Positions 34,613 through 43,139 of a stretch of DNA of 64,000 nucleotides are shown here, piece by piece. The position numbers were made by a program, and so were the translations under genes. The notes below the pieces were generated by a model, which had not been told where the DNA came from, did not search any database, and worked only from the letters and a program-made list of their open reading frames with translations. Positions within the stretch are counted from its first letter, which is position 1, and each line of letters starts with the position of its first letter. Source of the DNA: Pseudomonadota bacterium (lineage in GTDB: Bacteria; Pseudomonadota; Gammaproteobacteria; Pseudomonadales; Pseudomonadaceae); NCBI GenBank assembly GCA_023388335.1, contig JAEWGL010000212.1, forward strand, positions 1-64,000, read 5' to 3'.

Positions 34613-35071
34613 ATGGTCCTGCAACGCATCTTCGCCCTGATCCTGCTGGCCGTCTGTATGGCCCTGGCGGTCATGGCCTGGCCCTACCAGGCCGCGTTTT
34701 CCTATGAACCGGTAGGCCCGCGCGCCTACCCGCTGCTGATGCTCGGCCTGATGGGCCTGGCCCTGCTCTACCTGGCGTTTCGTCCAACACCCATCGTGCA
34801 CAAGGACGATGAGCCCGAGCTCGACCGCCAGACGCTGACCAAGATCGGCCTCTGCGTGGCATTGCTGCTGGTGTTTGCCGCGACCTTCGAGCCGCTGGGC
34901 TTCATCCTCAGCAGCATCCTTGTCGGCGTGCCGATGGCCCGTCTGTACGGCGGCCGCTGGCTGCACAGCGCGCTGATTGTCGTGGCCATGAGCCTGTTCC
35001 TCTACTGGCTGTTCGACCGCATGATGGATGTGCCCCTGCCCCTTGGCCTGCTTGACGTTCTGGAGAACTGA
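34613..35071 (+). CDS. tctB: Tricarboxylate transporter small membrane subunit TctB
   Basis: A 152-residue membrane protein with four predicted helices (for example LIVVAMSLFLYWLFDRMMDV at the end). The motif FSYEPVGPRAYPLLMLGLMG is typical of TctB. It lies 3 bp before tctA and forms the permease with it. An AGAGGA sequence precedes the ATG. Confidence 0.9.
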   Translation: MVLQRIFALILLAVCMALAVMAWPYQAAFSYEPVGPRAYPLLMLGLMGLALLYLAFRPTPIVHKDDEPELDRQTLTKIGLCVALLLVFAATFEPLGFILSSILVGVPMARLYGGRWLHSALIVVAMSLFLYWLFDRMMDVPLPLGLLDVLEN

Positions 35072-35074
35072 CAC

Positions 35075-36589
35075 ATGGATACCTTGAGCTACCTGGGCCA
35101 GGGCTTCGGCGTCGCCTTGAGCCCGTACAACCTGGCCACCGCCCTGGCCGGCACCCTGATCGGCACGGTCGTCGGCCTGCTGCCAGGCCTGGGCCCGACC
35201 AATGGCGTAGCGCTGCTGATCCCCATCGCCTTCGCCCTCGGCCTGCCACCCGAATCGGCCCTGATCCTCTTGGCCGCGGTGTACCTGGGCTGCGAATACG
35301 GTGGACGGATCAGCTCGATCCTGCTGAACATCCCCGGTGAAGCCTCCACCGTGATGACCACCCTCGACGGCTACCCCATGGCCCGCCAGGGCTTGGCTGG
35401 CGTGGCCCTGTCGCTGTCGGCCTGGAGTTCGTTCATCGGTGCCTTCATCGCTACGTGCGGCATGGTGCTGTTCGCGCCCCTGCTGGCCAAGTGGGCGATT
35501 GCCTTCGGGCCGGCGGAGTACTTCGTGCTGATGGTCTTCGCCATCGTCTGCCTCGGCGGCATGGCTGGCGACAAACCCTTGAAGACCTTCATCGCTGCGC
35601 TGATCGGCCTGTTCCTCTCCGCCGTGGGCATCGATGCCAACAGCGGCGTGTACCGCTTCACCGGTGACAGCGTGCACCTGGCCGATGGCATCCAGTTCGT
35701 CGTGCTGGTGCTGGGCCTGTTCTCCATCAGCGAGATCCTTTTGTTGCTGGAGAAGACCCACCACGGCCACGAGGCCGTCAAAGCCACCGGGCGCATGCTG
35801 TTCAACGTCAAGGAAGCGGCCTCGGTATTCGCCGTCAACGTTCGCTGTGGCCTGCTCGGTTTCATCATGGGTGTGCTGCCTGGCGCCGGCGCGACGCTGG
35901 CCAGTGCCGTGGCCTACATGACCGAGAAACGCATCGCCGGCGCCAGCGGCACGTTCGGCAAAGGTGACAAGCGTGGCCTGGCCGCCCCGGAAACCGCTAT
36001 CGGTGCCTCTTGCTGCGGCGCCCTGGTGCCAATGCTGACCCTCGGCGTCCCCGGTTCCGGCACCACTGCGGTGATGATCGGCGCGCTGACCCTGTACAAC
36101 ATCACCCCAGGGCCGATGCTGTTCGAGCAGCAGCCGGACATCGTCTGGGGCCTGATCGCCTCGCTGTTCATCGCCAATATCATGCTGGTGATACTGAACA
36201 TCCCGATGATCCGCATCTTCACCCGCATCCTCGCCGTGCCGAACTGGGCGCTGGTGCCGGTGATCGCGATCATCACCGCGATCGGTGTCTACGCCGTGCA
36301 CGCCACCACGTTCGACCTGTTCCTGATGGTCGGTATCGGCATCATGGGCTATATCCTGCGCAAGCTGGACTTCCCACTCTCGCCGATCCTGCTTGGGTTC
36401 ATCCTTGGCGGCCTGATGGAACAGAACCTGCGCCGCGCCCTGTCGATCTCCAACGGCGAACTGGGCATCCTCTGGTCGAGCCCGATCAGCATGGCGGTGT
36501 GGGTCCTGACGCTGTGCATGATGACCCTGCCACTGCTGCGCATCTGGCGCCGCCGCGCCCGGCAACGCCGTGCCCTGGCCGATGTCTGA
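35075..36589 (+). CDS. tctA: Tricarboxylate transporter large membrane subunit TctA
   Basis: A 504-residue inner-membrane protein with about 11-12 helices that forms the tricarboxylate channel. The signature LLPGLGPTNGVALLIPIAFA and YLGCEYGGRISSILLNIPGE are near-invariant in TctA, with the duplicated half-motif VLPGAGATLASAVAYMTEKR. It uses the proton or sodium gradient with TctC-delivered substrate. Its stop overlaps the AbrB-like gene by 8 bp. Confidence 0.96.
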   Translation: MDTLSYLGQGFGVALSPYNLATALAGTLIGTVVGLLPGLGPTNGVALLIPIAFALGLPPESALILLAAVYLGCEYGGRISSILLNIPGEASTVMTTLDGYPMARQGLAGVALSLSAWSSFIGAFIATCGMVLFAPLLAKWAIAFGPAEYFVLMVFAIVCLGGMAGDKPLKTFIAALIGLFLSAVGIDANSGVYRFTGDSVHLADGIQFVVLVLGLFSISEILLLLEKTHHGHEAVKATGRMLFNVKEAASVFAVNVRCGLLGFIMGVLPGAGATLASAVAYMTEKRIAGASGTFGKGDKRGLAAPETAIGASCCGALVPMLTLGVPGSGTTAVMIGALTLYNITPGPMLFEQQPDIVWGLIASLFIANIMLVILNIPMIRIFTRILAVPNWALVPVIAIITAIGVYAVHATTFDLFLMVGIGIMGYILRKLDFPLSPILLGFILGGLMEQNLRRALSISNGELGILWSSPISMAVWVLTLCMMTLPLLRIWRRRARQRRALADV

Positions 36590-37607
36590 GCGGGCCTTGC
36601 CACTGTACTGGGCCACAGGGCTGATCGGCCTGGCGGGCGGGTTTCTCGCGAGCCTGGTCGGCTGGCCCCTGCCCTGGATGATCGGCGCGCTGCTGGCGAT
36701 CATCCTGGTGCGCTGCCTGACCCCTTTGCAGCTCACGGAAATCCCCAACGGCCGCAAATGCGGCCAGTGGATCATCGGCATCGGCATCGGCCTGCACTTC
36801 ACCCCAGCGGTGATCGAGCAGGTTGGCAGCCATTTCACGCTGATTTTCTTTGGCGCGCTGTTGACCAGCCTGTCCAGCGTGTTCGGCGTGTGGCTACTGC
36901 GTCGCACGGGAGAAGACCGCGCCACCGCGTTCTTCTCCAGCATGCCTGGCGGATCAGGCGAGATGGTCAACCTCGGCGCGCGCAACGGCGCCGTGCTCAG
37001 TCAGGTCGCGGCGGCCCAGAGCCTGCGTGTGCTGGCGGTGGTATTGTGCGTGCCGGCGGTATTCAAGTTTCTGCTCGGCGATGGCGTCTCGTTGAGCCAT
37101 ACCGGCAGCGTCAACTGGGGCTGGCTGGCCCTTGTCGGTCCATTGGGCGTGCTCTGCGCCTTGCTCTGGGAACGTTTGCGCCAACCCAATCCTTGGTTGT
37201 TCGGCCCGCTGCTGGTCGCGACCACTATCAGTCTGGTCGGCAACCTGCAGATCGCCCTGCCCGAGGGTGCCAGCCAGGTGGGCCAGTGGTTGATTGGCAG
37301 CGGTCTGGCGTGCCACTTCAACCGTACGTTCTTTCGCCGCGCGCCGTCGTTTCTGGGGCGCACGCTGGTGGCCACGGGATTGAGCATGGTCATCGCCGCC
37401 AGCGCGGCGTGGGCATTGAGCCGGCTGACGGGGTTGGATCTGCGCTCGCTGACGTTGGGGATGATGCCTGGCGGGATTGCCGAGATGAGCCTTACAGCGC
37501 AGACGCTGCAGCTGTCGGTGCCGCTGGTGACGGCCATGCAGGTGATGCGGTTGCTGTTCGTGTTGTTCCTGGCGGAGCCATTGTTCAGGTATTGGAGCCG
37601 GGTGTAG
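36582..37607 (+). CDS. AbrB-family membrane transporter
   Basis: A 341-residue membrane protein with about 10 helices, two copies of the AbrB-duplication domain (GWPLPWMIGALLAIILVRCL; MIAASAAWALSRLTGLDLRS-type repeats) and the GMMPGGIAEMSLTAQ box. Members are putative permeases of unknown substrate, once misannotated as ammonia monooxygenase. The ATG at 36582 overlaps tctA by 8 bp (ATGTCTGA), so it belongs to the tctCBA operon and may help in organic-acid traffic. Substrate is not known. Confidence 0.85.
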   Translation: MSERALPLYWATGLIGLAGGFLASLVGWPLPWMIGALLAIILVRCLTPLQLTEIPNGRKCGQWIIGIGIGLHFTPAVIEQVGSHFTLIFFGALLTSLSSVFGVWLLRRTGEDRATAFFSSMPGGSGEMVNLGARNGAVLSQVAAAQSLRVLAVVLCVPAVFKFLLGDGVSLSHTGSVNWGWLALVGPLGVLCALLWERLRQPNPWLFGPLLVATTISLVGNLQIALPEGASQVGQWLIGSGLACHFNRTFFRRAPSFLGRTLVATGLSMVIAASAAWALSRLTGLDLRSLTLGMMPGGIAEMSLTAQTLQLSVPLVTAMQVMRLLFVLFLAEPLFRYWSRV

Positions 37608-37750
37608 TTCTTTGGGCTTGGTGGTTCGATAGCCCGGCGCTTGGCGGTGCATGTACCGCCAAGAACGCCAGAATACTCAAGACCTGTACAGGGTAGTCAG
37701 CATGACGCCCATCCCCGATGGGTTTGCGGGCCGTTCGTGATGAACCACAC

Positions 37751-38446
37751 TCAACCCACAGTCGGCAACGCCCATTCAATCGGTGCTATTGCCCGCTGTT
37801 GTAGAAACTCATTGGTCCGACTGAAATGCCCGCATCCCAAGAACCCCCGGTGAGCCGACAGCGGCGATGGATGCACCGACTTGAGAATCAGATGCTTGGT
37901 CCCATCGATCAGCTTCTGCTTGCTCTGCGCATGCGCTCCCCACAAAAGAAACACCACATCAGACCGCTGCTCGCTGACCACCTGAATGACCCGGTCAGTA
38001 AAGAACTGCCAGCCCTTCCCCGCATGTGACGCGGCATTGCCGCGTTCGACGGTCAGGGTGGTGTTGAGCAGCAGCACGCCCTGGTCCGCCCAGCTCTGCA
38101 GGCAGCCATGCTTGGCGATCGGGATGTTCAGGTCGCGATGCAACTCCTTGTAGATATTGACCAGCGACGGCGGCGTGGGAATGCCCGGCTGCACCGAGAA
38201 GCACAGGCCGTGCGCCTGGCCGGGACCGTGGTAGGGATCCTGGCCGAGGATCACCACCTTGACCCGGTCCAGCGGCGTGGAATTGAGGGCATTGAAGATC
38301 AGCGGCCCCGGCGGGTAGATCTCCTTGCCGGCCGCGTGCTCCTGGCGCAGAAACTCGCGCAGCTGCTGCATGTAGGGCTGCTCGAATTCATCGCGCAGGG
38401 CGGTCTTCCAGCTCGGTTCGAGTTTGATGCGATCGTCGTCAGTCAT
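37751..38446 (-). CDS. ung: Uracil-DNA glycosylase
   Basis: A 231-residue family 1 uracil-DNA glycosylase that excises uracil to start base excision repair. The catalytic motif VVILGQDPYHGPGQAHGLCF is intact, as is the DNA-binding loop HPSPLSAHRGFLGCGHFSRT. The start at 38446 matches usual length; earlier ATGs at 38455 and 38476 are possible but less likely. It converges with the tct operon and diverges from the hydratase gene. Confidence 0.96.
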   Translation of the reverse strand: MTDDDRIKLEPSWKTALRDEFEQPYMQQLREFLRQEHAAGKEIYPPGPLIFNALNSTPLDRVKVVILGQDPYHGPGQAHGLCFSVQPGIPTPPSLVNIYKELHRDLNIPIAKHGCLQSWADQGVLLLNTTLTVERGNAASHAGKGWQFFTDRVIQVVSEQRSDVVFLLWGAHAQSKQKLIDGTKHLILKSVHPSPLSAHRGFLGCGHFSRTNEFLQQRAIAPIEWALPTVG

Positions 38447-38574
38447 GGGGGTCATCCGTAAACAATCCGGCGACACTAGGAAAGCTGCCCAGTCTTGTCA
38501 ATCGATCCGACCGACGACCGGCACGATCGCTGTGGCCAGCCATACTTGTGCGGATAACTTCAGCGAGGTTGTCC

Positions 38575-39681
38575 ATGTCTATTCATTGCGAGGTGCTCAC
38601 AGGTGTCGATGGTGCGCGCATCGGCATCGCCACCCTGGATTCACCCAAGGCGCTCAACGCCTTGACCCTGCCGATGATCGAAATGCTCGACAAGCAGCTG
38701 CGGGAGTGGGCCTGCGACCCGGGCGTCGTCTGCGTGCTGCTGCGTGGCAATGGCACCAAGGCGTTCTGTGCCGGGGGCGATGTGCGCGGGCTGGTCAACG
38801 CCTGCCGTGAGCACCCGGGCAGCGTGCCGCCGCTGGCGGCGCGTTTCTTCGCGGCGGAATACCGCCTCGACTATCGCCTGCACACCTATCCCAAACCCTT
38901 ACTGTGCTGGGGCCATGGCCATGTGCTGGGCGGTGGCATGGGCCTGCTGCAGGGCGCCAGCGTGCGCATCGTCACACCGAGCAGCCGCTTGGCCATGCCG
39001 GAGATCAGCATCGGCCTGTATCCGGATGTCGGCGCCAGCTGGTTCCTCGCCCGGCTACCGGGCAAGCTGGGCCTGTTCCTGGGCCTGACTGGCGCGCCCA
39101 TCAATGCTCGCGATGCCCTCGACCTTGATCTGGCCGACCGCTTTCTCGGCGAGCAGCAGCAGGAAGCGCTCATCGAGGAACTGCTGCAGCTGAACTGGCA
39201 GGAACAGACCCGCCTGCAACTGAACAGCCTGCTCAAGGCCGAGCAGCACCGTGCCTGCGCCCAATTGCCCGAGGCACAGTGGCTGCCGCGCCGCGCCGTG
39301 ATCGATGAGGTGCTGGATGTGGCCGATCCGGTCGCCGCCTGGCGTGCCCTGTGCGGCCTACGCCGGCATGCCGACCCAGTGCTGGCCGAAGCTGGCAAGC
39401 GCTTGCACGATGGCTGCCCGCTGACCGGTCACCTGGTCTGGGAGCAGATCCGACGAGCCCGTCACCTGTCATTGGCGCAGGTGCTGCAGATGGAATACGC
39501 GATGAGCCTGAACTGCTGCCGTCACCCCGAGTTCAGCGAGGGAGTGCGCGCGCGCCTGCTGGACAAGGACAACCAGCCGCGTTGGCACTGGCCGGACATC
39601 GCCCAGGTACCCGCGGCTGTGGTGGAGGCGCATTTCAGCAAGGCGTGGGAAGGCCGCCATCCCCTGGCGGACCTGGCGTGA
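38575..39681 (+). CDS. Enoyl-CoA hydratase/isomerase-family protein (HIBYL-CoA hydrolase type)
   Basis: A 368-residue crotonase-fold protein, longer than classic hydratases and matching the 3-hydroxyisobutyryl-CoA hydrolase branch (ECH_2). The oxyanion-hole region is KAFCAGGDVRGL (about 63-74) and the second is HGHVLGGGMGLLQGAS. The branch hydrolyses 3-hydroxyisobutyryl-CoA in valine breakdown, but the true substrate here is not shown. ATG at 38575 has GAGG upstream. No valine-pathway genes adjoin it. Confidence 0.85.
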   Translation: MSIHCEVLTGVDGARIGIATLDSPKALNALTLPMIEMLDKQLREWACDPGVVCVLLRGNGTKAFCAGGDVRGLVNACREHPGSVPPLAARFFAAEYRLDYRLHTYPKPLLCWGHGHVLGGGMGLLQGASVRIVTPSSRLAMPEISIGLYPDVGASWFLARLPGKLGLFLGLTGAPINARDALDLDLADRFLGEQQQEALIEELLQLNWQEQTRLQLNSLLKAEQHRACAQLPEAQWLPRRAVIDEVLDVADPVAAWRALCGLRRHADPVLAEAGKRLHDGCPLTGHLVWEQIRRARHLSLAQVLQMEYAMSLNCCRHPEFSEGVRARLLDKDNQPRWHWPDIAQVPAAVVEAHFSKAWEGRHPLADLA

Positions 39682-39684
39682 GAA

Positions 39685-40140
39685 TCAGCGCTGCCCGTTG
39701 CGCCCGCCCTGCCGACTGTCGTGGCGTTGGCCGCGCAGGCTACGACCGTCCTGGTGGCGCTGCTCGCCTTGGTACCGGGGCGCGTTGCGGTAGTCGTGGC
39801 GATTGCGCTCGCGGCGGTATTCATGGCGCTGGCGATCGGCGTTGTAATGGTTGTCGTAACGCCGGTTGCCCTGCCAATGAGGGTTCACCCCAGGAGGCGT
39901 ATAGGGCCTGAAGTGAGGTCCCGGCGCGGGCCGGTAATAGCGGGCTGGCGGGCTATAGTAAGGACGTGGTTGGGGGGCGATGTAGTAATCGCGGTTGTAG
40001 TAGCCCGGCCGGTAGTAGCCCGGGTGAGCATAACGATCAGCGGTGTAGTATTCGCTGCGATAGTAATGGCTGCCTCCATGGGGGGCACAGGCGGTGGTCA
40101 TCAGGCCCAGCAGGGCGATCAGCAGAATTCGGTAATACAT
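39685..40140 (-). CDS. Tyr/Arg/His-rich putative lipoprotein
   Basis: A 151-residue protein of no family I recognise. The signal peptide ends in a lipobox (LMTTAC, Cys18). The mature part is low complexity: tyrosine- and proline-rich in the first half (YRPGYYNRDYYIAPQPRPYY, PPARYYRPAPGPHFRPYTPP) and arginine-, histidine- and glutamine-rich in the second (RQRHEYRRERNRHDYRN). It is predicted to be disordered at the outer or inner membrane surface. It converges with the hydratase gene 3 bp away. Confidence 0.7.
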   Translation of the reverse strand: MYYRILLIALLGLMTTACAPHGGSHYYRSEYYTADRYAHPGYYRPGYYNRDYYIAPQPRPYYSPPARYYRPAPGPHFRPYTPPGVNPHWQGNRRYDNHYNADRQRHEYRRERNRHDYRNAPRYQGEQRHQDGRSLRGQRHDSRQGGRNGQR

Positions 40141-40314
40141 GGCGGCCTCCCGGACCGCTTGCGTGCGTGTACCAGCGGCGCTGGCAGGTGTCGATCAGCA
40201 AGCGTTCATCGACATGGATTAAGACACTGGCGCCGAGGTGCAGTGCGATCTTCGCAACAAAATGAAACAACGCCGTGATCTTCAAATAGCTGAAGTCTTT
40301 TTTCAGTCATCTCA

Positions 40315-40480
40315 CTAGTATCCTGTCTCGGAAATAAGCTGTTCACTTTTGGCGGCGTCTTGGGCGCCCGGCCGGCGTTGCCACACCTCGCCATAGCCCA
40401 GCAATGGCTCGTCGCGGCGCCTTGGCCGAACACCCAAGCCACTCGCCAAAAGAGAACGTATTTCCGAGACAGGACACTAG
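40315..40480. mobile_element. 166-bp MITE-like element with CTAG ends
   Basis: Terminal inverted repeats of 22 bp (40315-40336 and 40459-40480) match at 21 positions and read CTAGTxTCCTGTCTCGGAAA inward. Looser symmetry (TTTTGGC, CTTGGG) continues to the centre, so the whole element can fold. It begins and ends with CTAG, a target favoured by IS5-type elements. No transposase is coded. It sits in the 369-bp gap 40141-40509, whose remaining 5' part shows no gene. Confidence 0.7.
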
Positions 40481-40509
40481 AATGAACGGATAAATACCCG
40501 GATCTGCCT

Positions 40510-40731
40510 ATGAATGACACCCAACATTGTCCCGCCTGTGGCGCCCTGAATCATTGCAGCCTGGCCGATCCGCGCAGCGCCACGCAGCGCTGCTGGTGCC
40601 ATGACGTGCGCATTGACCCGGCCGTGCTTCAAGCCCTGCCCGCCGAGCTGCGCGATCTATCCTGCCTATGCCCGCGCTGCGCGGCGGTCGAGACGCAACT
40701 GCAGGCAGCGAAAAACCCGCTAAACCGATAG
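40510..40731 (+). CDS. Cysteine-rich CWC-family small protein
   Basis: A 73-residue protein with six to seven cysteines arranged as a CPxCG near the N-terminus (HCPACGALNHCSL), a CWC motif (RCWCHD) and a C-terminal CLCPRC pair. This is the CWC family of putative zinc-binding proteins, often next to rsuA in pseudomonads. Function unknown. The gene ends before the rsuA start at 40773 and may be co-transcribed with it. Confidence 0.88.
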   Translation: MNDTQHCPACGALNHCSLADPRSATQRCWCHDVRIDPAVLQALPAELRDLSCLCPRCAAVETQLQAAKNPLNR

Positions 40732-40772
40732 ACTGCGCGGCTTCTGACCACACGCGCGACAACAGCCCCGGC

Positions 40773-41465
40773 ATGCGACTCGACCGTTTCCTCGGCAACC
40801 TGCCCTGCTTCAACCGTCAACAGGTGCGCCTACTCCTGGTGCAACGGCGCGTGCGTGTCGACGGACTGACGGTGGCCGACCCACGCCTGCAGGTGCGGGA
40901 TTTCAGCCGCATCGAAGTCGACGAGCAGGTGCTGCAGACCGGGCGCGAGGCGCGCTATTTCATGCTGCACAAGCCCGCCGGCTGCGTCAGCGCCACCCAC
41001 GACCCGCAACATCCCACCGTATTGGAACTGTTGCCGGCGGGTGAGCGCGACAACCTGCATATCGCCGGGCGCCTGGACTACAACACCACCGGGCTGATGC
41101 TGCTGACCAACGACGGTCAATGGTCGCGCCGCCTCACCCAGCCTCGCACCAAGCTGCCCAAGGTGTACTACGTGGAAACCGAGGATGAGATCGGCCCTCA
41201 TTACATCGACACCTTTGGCAAAGGGCTGTACTTCGCCTTCGAAGACCTCACCACCCTTCCCGCCGACCTGACCCTGCTCGGCCCGCGCCAGGCACGCCTG
41301 GCCATCGTCGAAGGGCGCTACCATCAGGTCAAGCGCATGTTCGGCCACTTCGACAACAAGGTGGTGCGCCTGCACCGCGAGCGCATGGGTCCCTTGCTGT
41401 TGGACCCGACCCTCGCGCCCGGGGAGTTCCGGGCCTTGACCGCGCAAGAAATCGCCGCGATCTGA
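40773..41465 (+). CDS. rsuA: 16S rRNA pseudouridine(516) synthase RsuA
   Basis: A 230-residue pseudouridine synthase acting on U516 of 16S rRNA. An S4 domain (MRLDRFLGNLPCFNRQQVRL) precedes the catalytic domain, in which the essential Asp lies in AGRLDYNTTGLMLLTNDGQW. EGRYHQVKRMFGHFDNKVV is the conserved motif III. The start at 40773 is chosen because the S4 domain begins there; the longer frame from 40668 overlaps the CWC gene and has no homology. Confidence 0.93.
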   Translation: MRLDRFLGNLPCFNRQQVRLLLVQRRVRVDGLTVADPRLQVRDFSRIEVDEQVLQTGREARYFMLHKPAGCVSATHDPQHPTVLELLPAGERDNLHIAGRLDYNTTGLMLLTNDGQWSRRLTQPRTKLPKVYYVETEDEIGPHYIDTFGKGLYFAFEDLTTLPADLTLLGPRQARLAIVEGRYHQVKRMFGHFDNKVVRLHRERMGPLLLDPTLAPGEFRALTAQEIAAI

Positions 41466-41821
41466 GCGCTCCTGTCGCCTTGCTGGCGCCAAAAAACGGC
41501 ACATGACCGCCCAGCGGTTTTTCCTGCATCATTGCCTGAACGGCCCTTGCGGATTCGCAACCTGGCTGCTTGACTCCAATCGTCAGTCTGCATGTGACTC
41601 ATCAGTCACAACCGCAGTCAGGACGCCTTTTGCCGGTCAACCGATGCCTAGAAGCACCGGTGCACGGCGAATTGCCCGCGAATAACAATACGCGTCGACC
41701 ACGCCTGTCAGGGATCGACATGGGGCCCTCCGTTTCACTTCAAGGCGTATGCCTACCTGTCATAAAAAACGTGCACCGTAGGTGACACGAATACCCTTTT
41801 TTTGCGCCAGGAGTCGATGAC
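41466..41821. other. 356-bp intergenic region before phaG
   Basis: No gene is supported here. It should hold the phaG promoter: AT-rich patches (CATAAAAAACG at about 41760 and ACCCTTTTTTTGCG at about 41793) lie near the 3' end, followed by AGGAG 8 bases before the phaG ATG. No sigma-54 or other clear promoter motif is recognised. Confidence 0.5.
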
Positions 41822-42706
41822 ATGAGGCCAGAAATTGCAGTGCTTGATCTACAAGGTCAGTATCGGGTTTACACGGAGTTCTATCGTGCGCAGGGCGCAG
41901 AGAAGACCATCATTCTGGTCAACGGCTCGCTCGCCACCACCGCCTCCTTCGCTCAGACAGTGCGCAGCCTGCACCCGCAATTCAACGTCGTGCTCTACGA
42001 CCAGCCCTATGCTGGCAAGTCCAAGCCGCACAACCGCCATCAACGCCCGCTCACCAAGGAGACCGAGGCACACGTTTTGCTCGAGCTGATCAACCACTTC
42101 GCCGCCGACCATGTCATGTCCTTCTCCTGGGGCGGCGCCTGCACCCTGCTGGCGCTGGCGCAGCAGCCGCGGCACATAAAAAAGGCGGTGGTCAGCTCGT
42201 TCTCGCCGGTGGTCAACGAGCCGATGCGCGACTACCTGGAACGCGGCTCCCGGTACCTGAGCGTCTGCGACCGCTATCAGGTCGGCAACCTGGTCAACGA
42301 CACCATCGGCAAGCACCTGCCGCCGCTGTTCAAGCGTTTCAACTATCGCCATGTCAGCAGCCTGGACAGCCACGAGTACGCGCAGATGCACTTCCACATC
42401 AACCAGGTGCTGAACCACGATCTGGAACGGGCACTCAGGGGTTCGACCAACATCGACATACCCGTGCTGTTCATTAACGGTGAACACGACGAATACACCA
42501 CCGTCGAAGATGCCCGGCAGTTCAGGGCACATGTGCGCAACAGCCACTTCAGCGAGATCCGCGGTGCCGGCCATTTCCTCGACATCGAGCACAAGGCTGC
42601 TAGCGAAGCGACCCGCAATGCCCTGCTCGGTTTTCTAAAGCCCACGGTGCGTGAATCCCGTCAGCGCAGCCACTATGTACAGGGTCATCATGCACTGGCC
42701 ATCTGA
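41822..42706 (+). CDS. phaG: (R)-3-hydroxyacyl-ACP thioesterase/transacylase PhaG
   Basis: A 294-residue alpha/beta-hydrolase-fold enzyme that links fatty acid synthesis to medium-chain polyhydroxyalkanoate formation by releasing or transferring (R)-3-hydroxyacyl groups from ACP. It is nearly colinear with P. putida PhaG from MRPEIAVLDLQGQYRVYTEF to the C-terminus HALAI. The PhaG/RhlA motif HX4D is His177-Asp182 (HVSSLD), and FSWGGA (101-106) is the nucleophile-like elbow. RhlA is the paralogue to consider, but the full-length match favours PhaG. It is monocistronic, with a terminator following. Confidence 0.93.
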   Translation: MRPEIAVLDLQGQYRVYTEFYRAQGAEKTIILVNGSLATTASFAQTVRSLHPQFNVVLYDQPYAGKSKPHNRHQRPLTKETEAHVLLELINHFAADHVMSFSWGGACTLLALAQQPRHIKKAVVSSFSPVVNEPMRDYLERGSRYLSVCDRYQVGNLVNDTIGKHLPPLFKRFNYRHVSSLDSHEYAQMHFHINQVLNHDLERALRGSTNIDIPVLFINGEHDEYTTVEDARQFRAHVRNSHFSEIRGAGHFLDIEHKAASEATRNALLGFLKPTVRESRQRSHYVQGHHALAI

Positions 42707-42718
42707 GCGATACGGCAA

Positions 42719-42766
42719 CCTGTAGCGCCTGTTACCACGCGCTACAGGCCGTCGACAGGCTTTTTT
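42719..42766 (+). terminator. Rho-independent terminator after phaG
   Basis: A 10-bp perfect stem (42719-42728 and 42739-42748) is followed by a GACAGGC segment and six Ts at 42761-42766. It lies 13 bases past the phaG stop and upstream of the tRNA gene. Confidence 0.7.
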
Positions 42767-42820
42767 ATACCGCAAGGCTTCTCATTGCCGGCCGGTTCTG
42801 GTACAAAGTTGGGCCTCAGG

Positions 42821-42894
42821 GCGGGTGTCGTATAATGGCATTACTCCAGCTTCCCAAGCTGATAACGAGGGTTCGATTCCCTTCACCCGCTCCA
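42821..42894 (+). tRNA. tRNA-Gly (anticodon CCC)
   Basis: A 74-base tRNA with encoded CCA. Acceptor arms GCGGGTG and CACCCGC pair; the anticodon loop TTCCCAA (42851-42857) gives anticodon CCC at 42853-42855, reading GGG; the T arm GAGGGTTCGATTCCCTT is standard. It strongly resembles E. coli glyU. No integrase or repeated tRNA end is present, so no island is inserted here. Confidence 0.95.
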
Positions 42895-42939
42895 TACAAT
42901 TTCATCGCATGACGTTCCAGTGACGTCATGAGCAGTCAG

Positions 42940-42962
42940 AAGGAGCCTCGGCTCCTTTTTTC
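42940..42962 (+). terminator. Terminator after tRNA-Gly
   Basis: Stem AAGGAGC / GCTCCTT (about 42940-42957) with loop CTCG runs into six Ts. A separate 8-bp inverted repeat CATGACGT / ACGTCATG (42908-42930) lies between tRNA and terminator. The rest of the gap to 43139 carries no supported gene. Confidence 0.75.
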
Positions 42963-43139
42963 GTTTTAGCCCTCTTCGCGGGCGCTTCTCTTACGCCCCC
43001 TACCTCAACCAGGGAACGGAGCTACGATCCTGCGCATGTCTTGAAAGCCCTGTCACATCAAGACCTGCTAGACCGGGTACTCCTTGGCCGGCAATACATC
43101 ACGCAGATCTCGATTGGTGATCCCGCCGTTGCCAGCGCC

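Noticed and set aside
34580..36985. 801-codon open frame on the minus strand across tctB-tctA
   Set aside because: Gln/His-rich composition without any domain, antisense to two clear membrane genes. A typical shadow frame of GC-rich coding DNA.
42821..42894. tRNA-Gly as an integration site of a genomic island
   Set aside because: No integrase and no repeat of the tRNA 3' end in the following 20 kb; neighbouring genes look like core genome.
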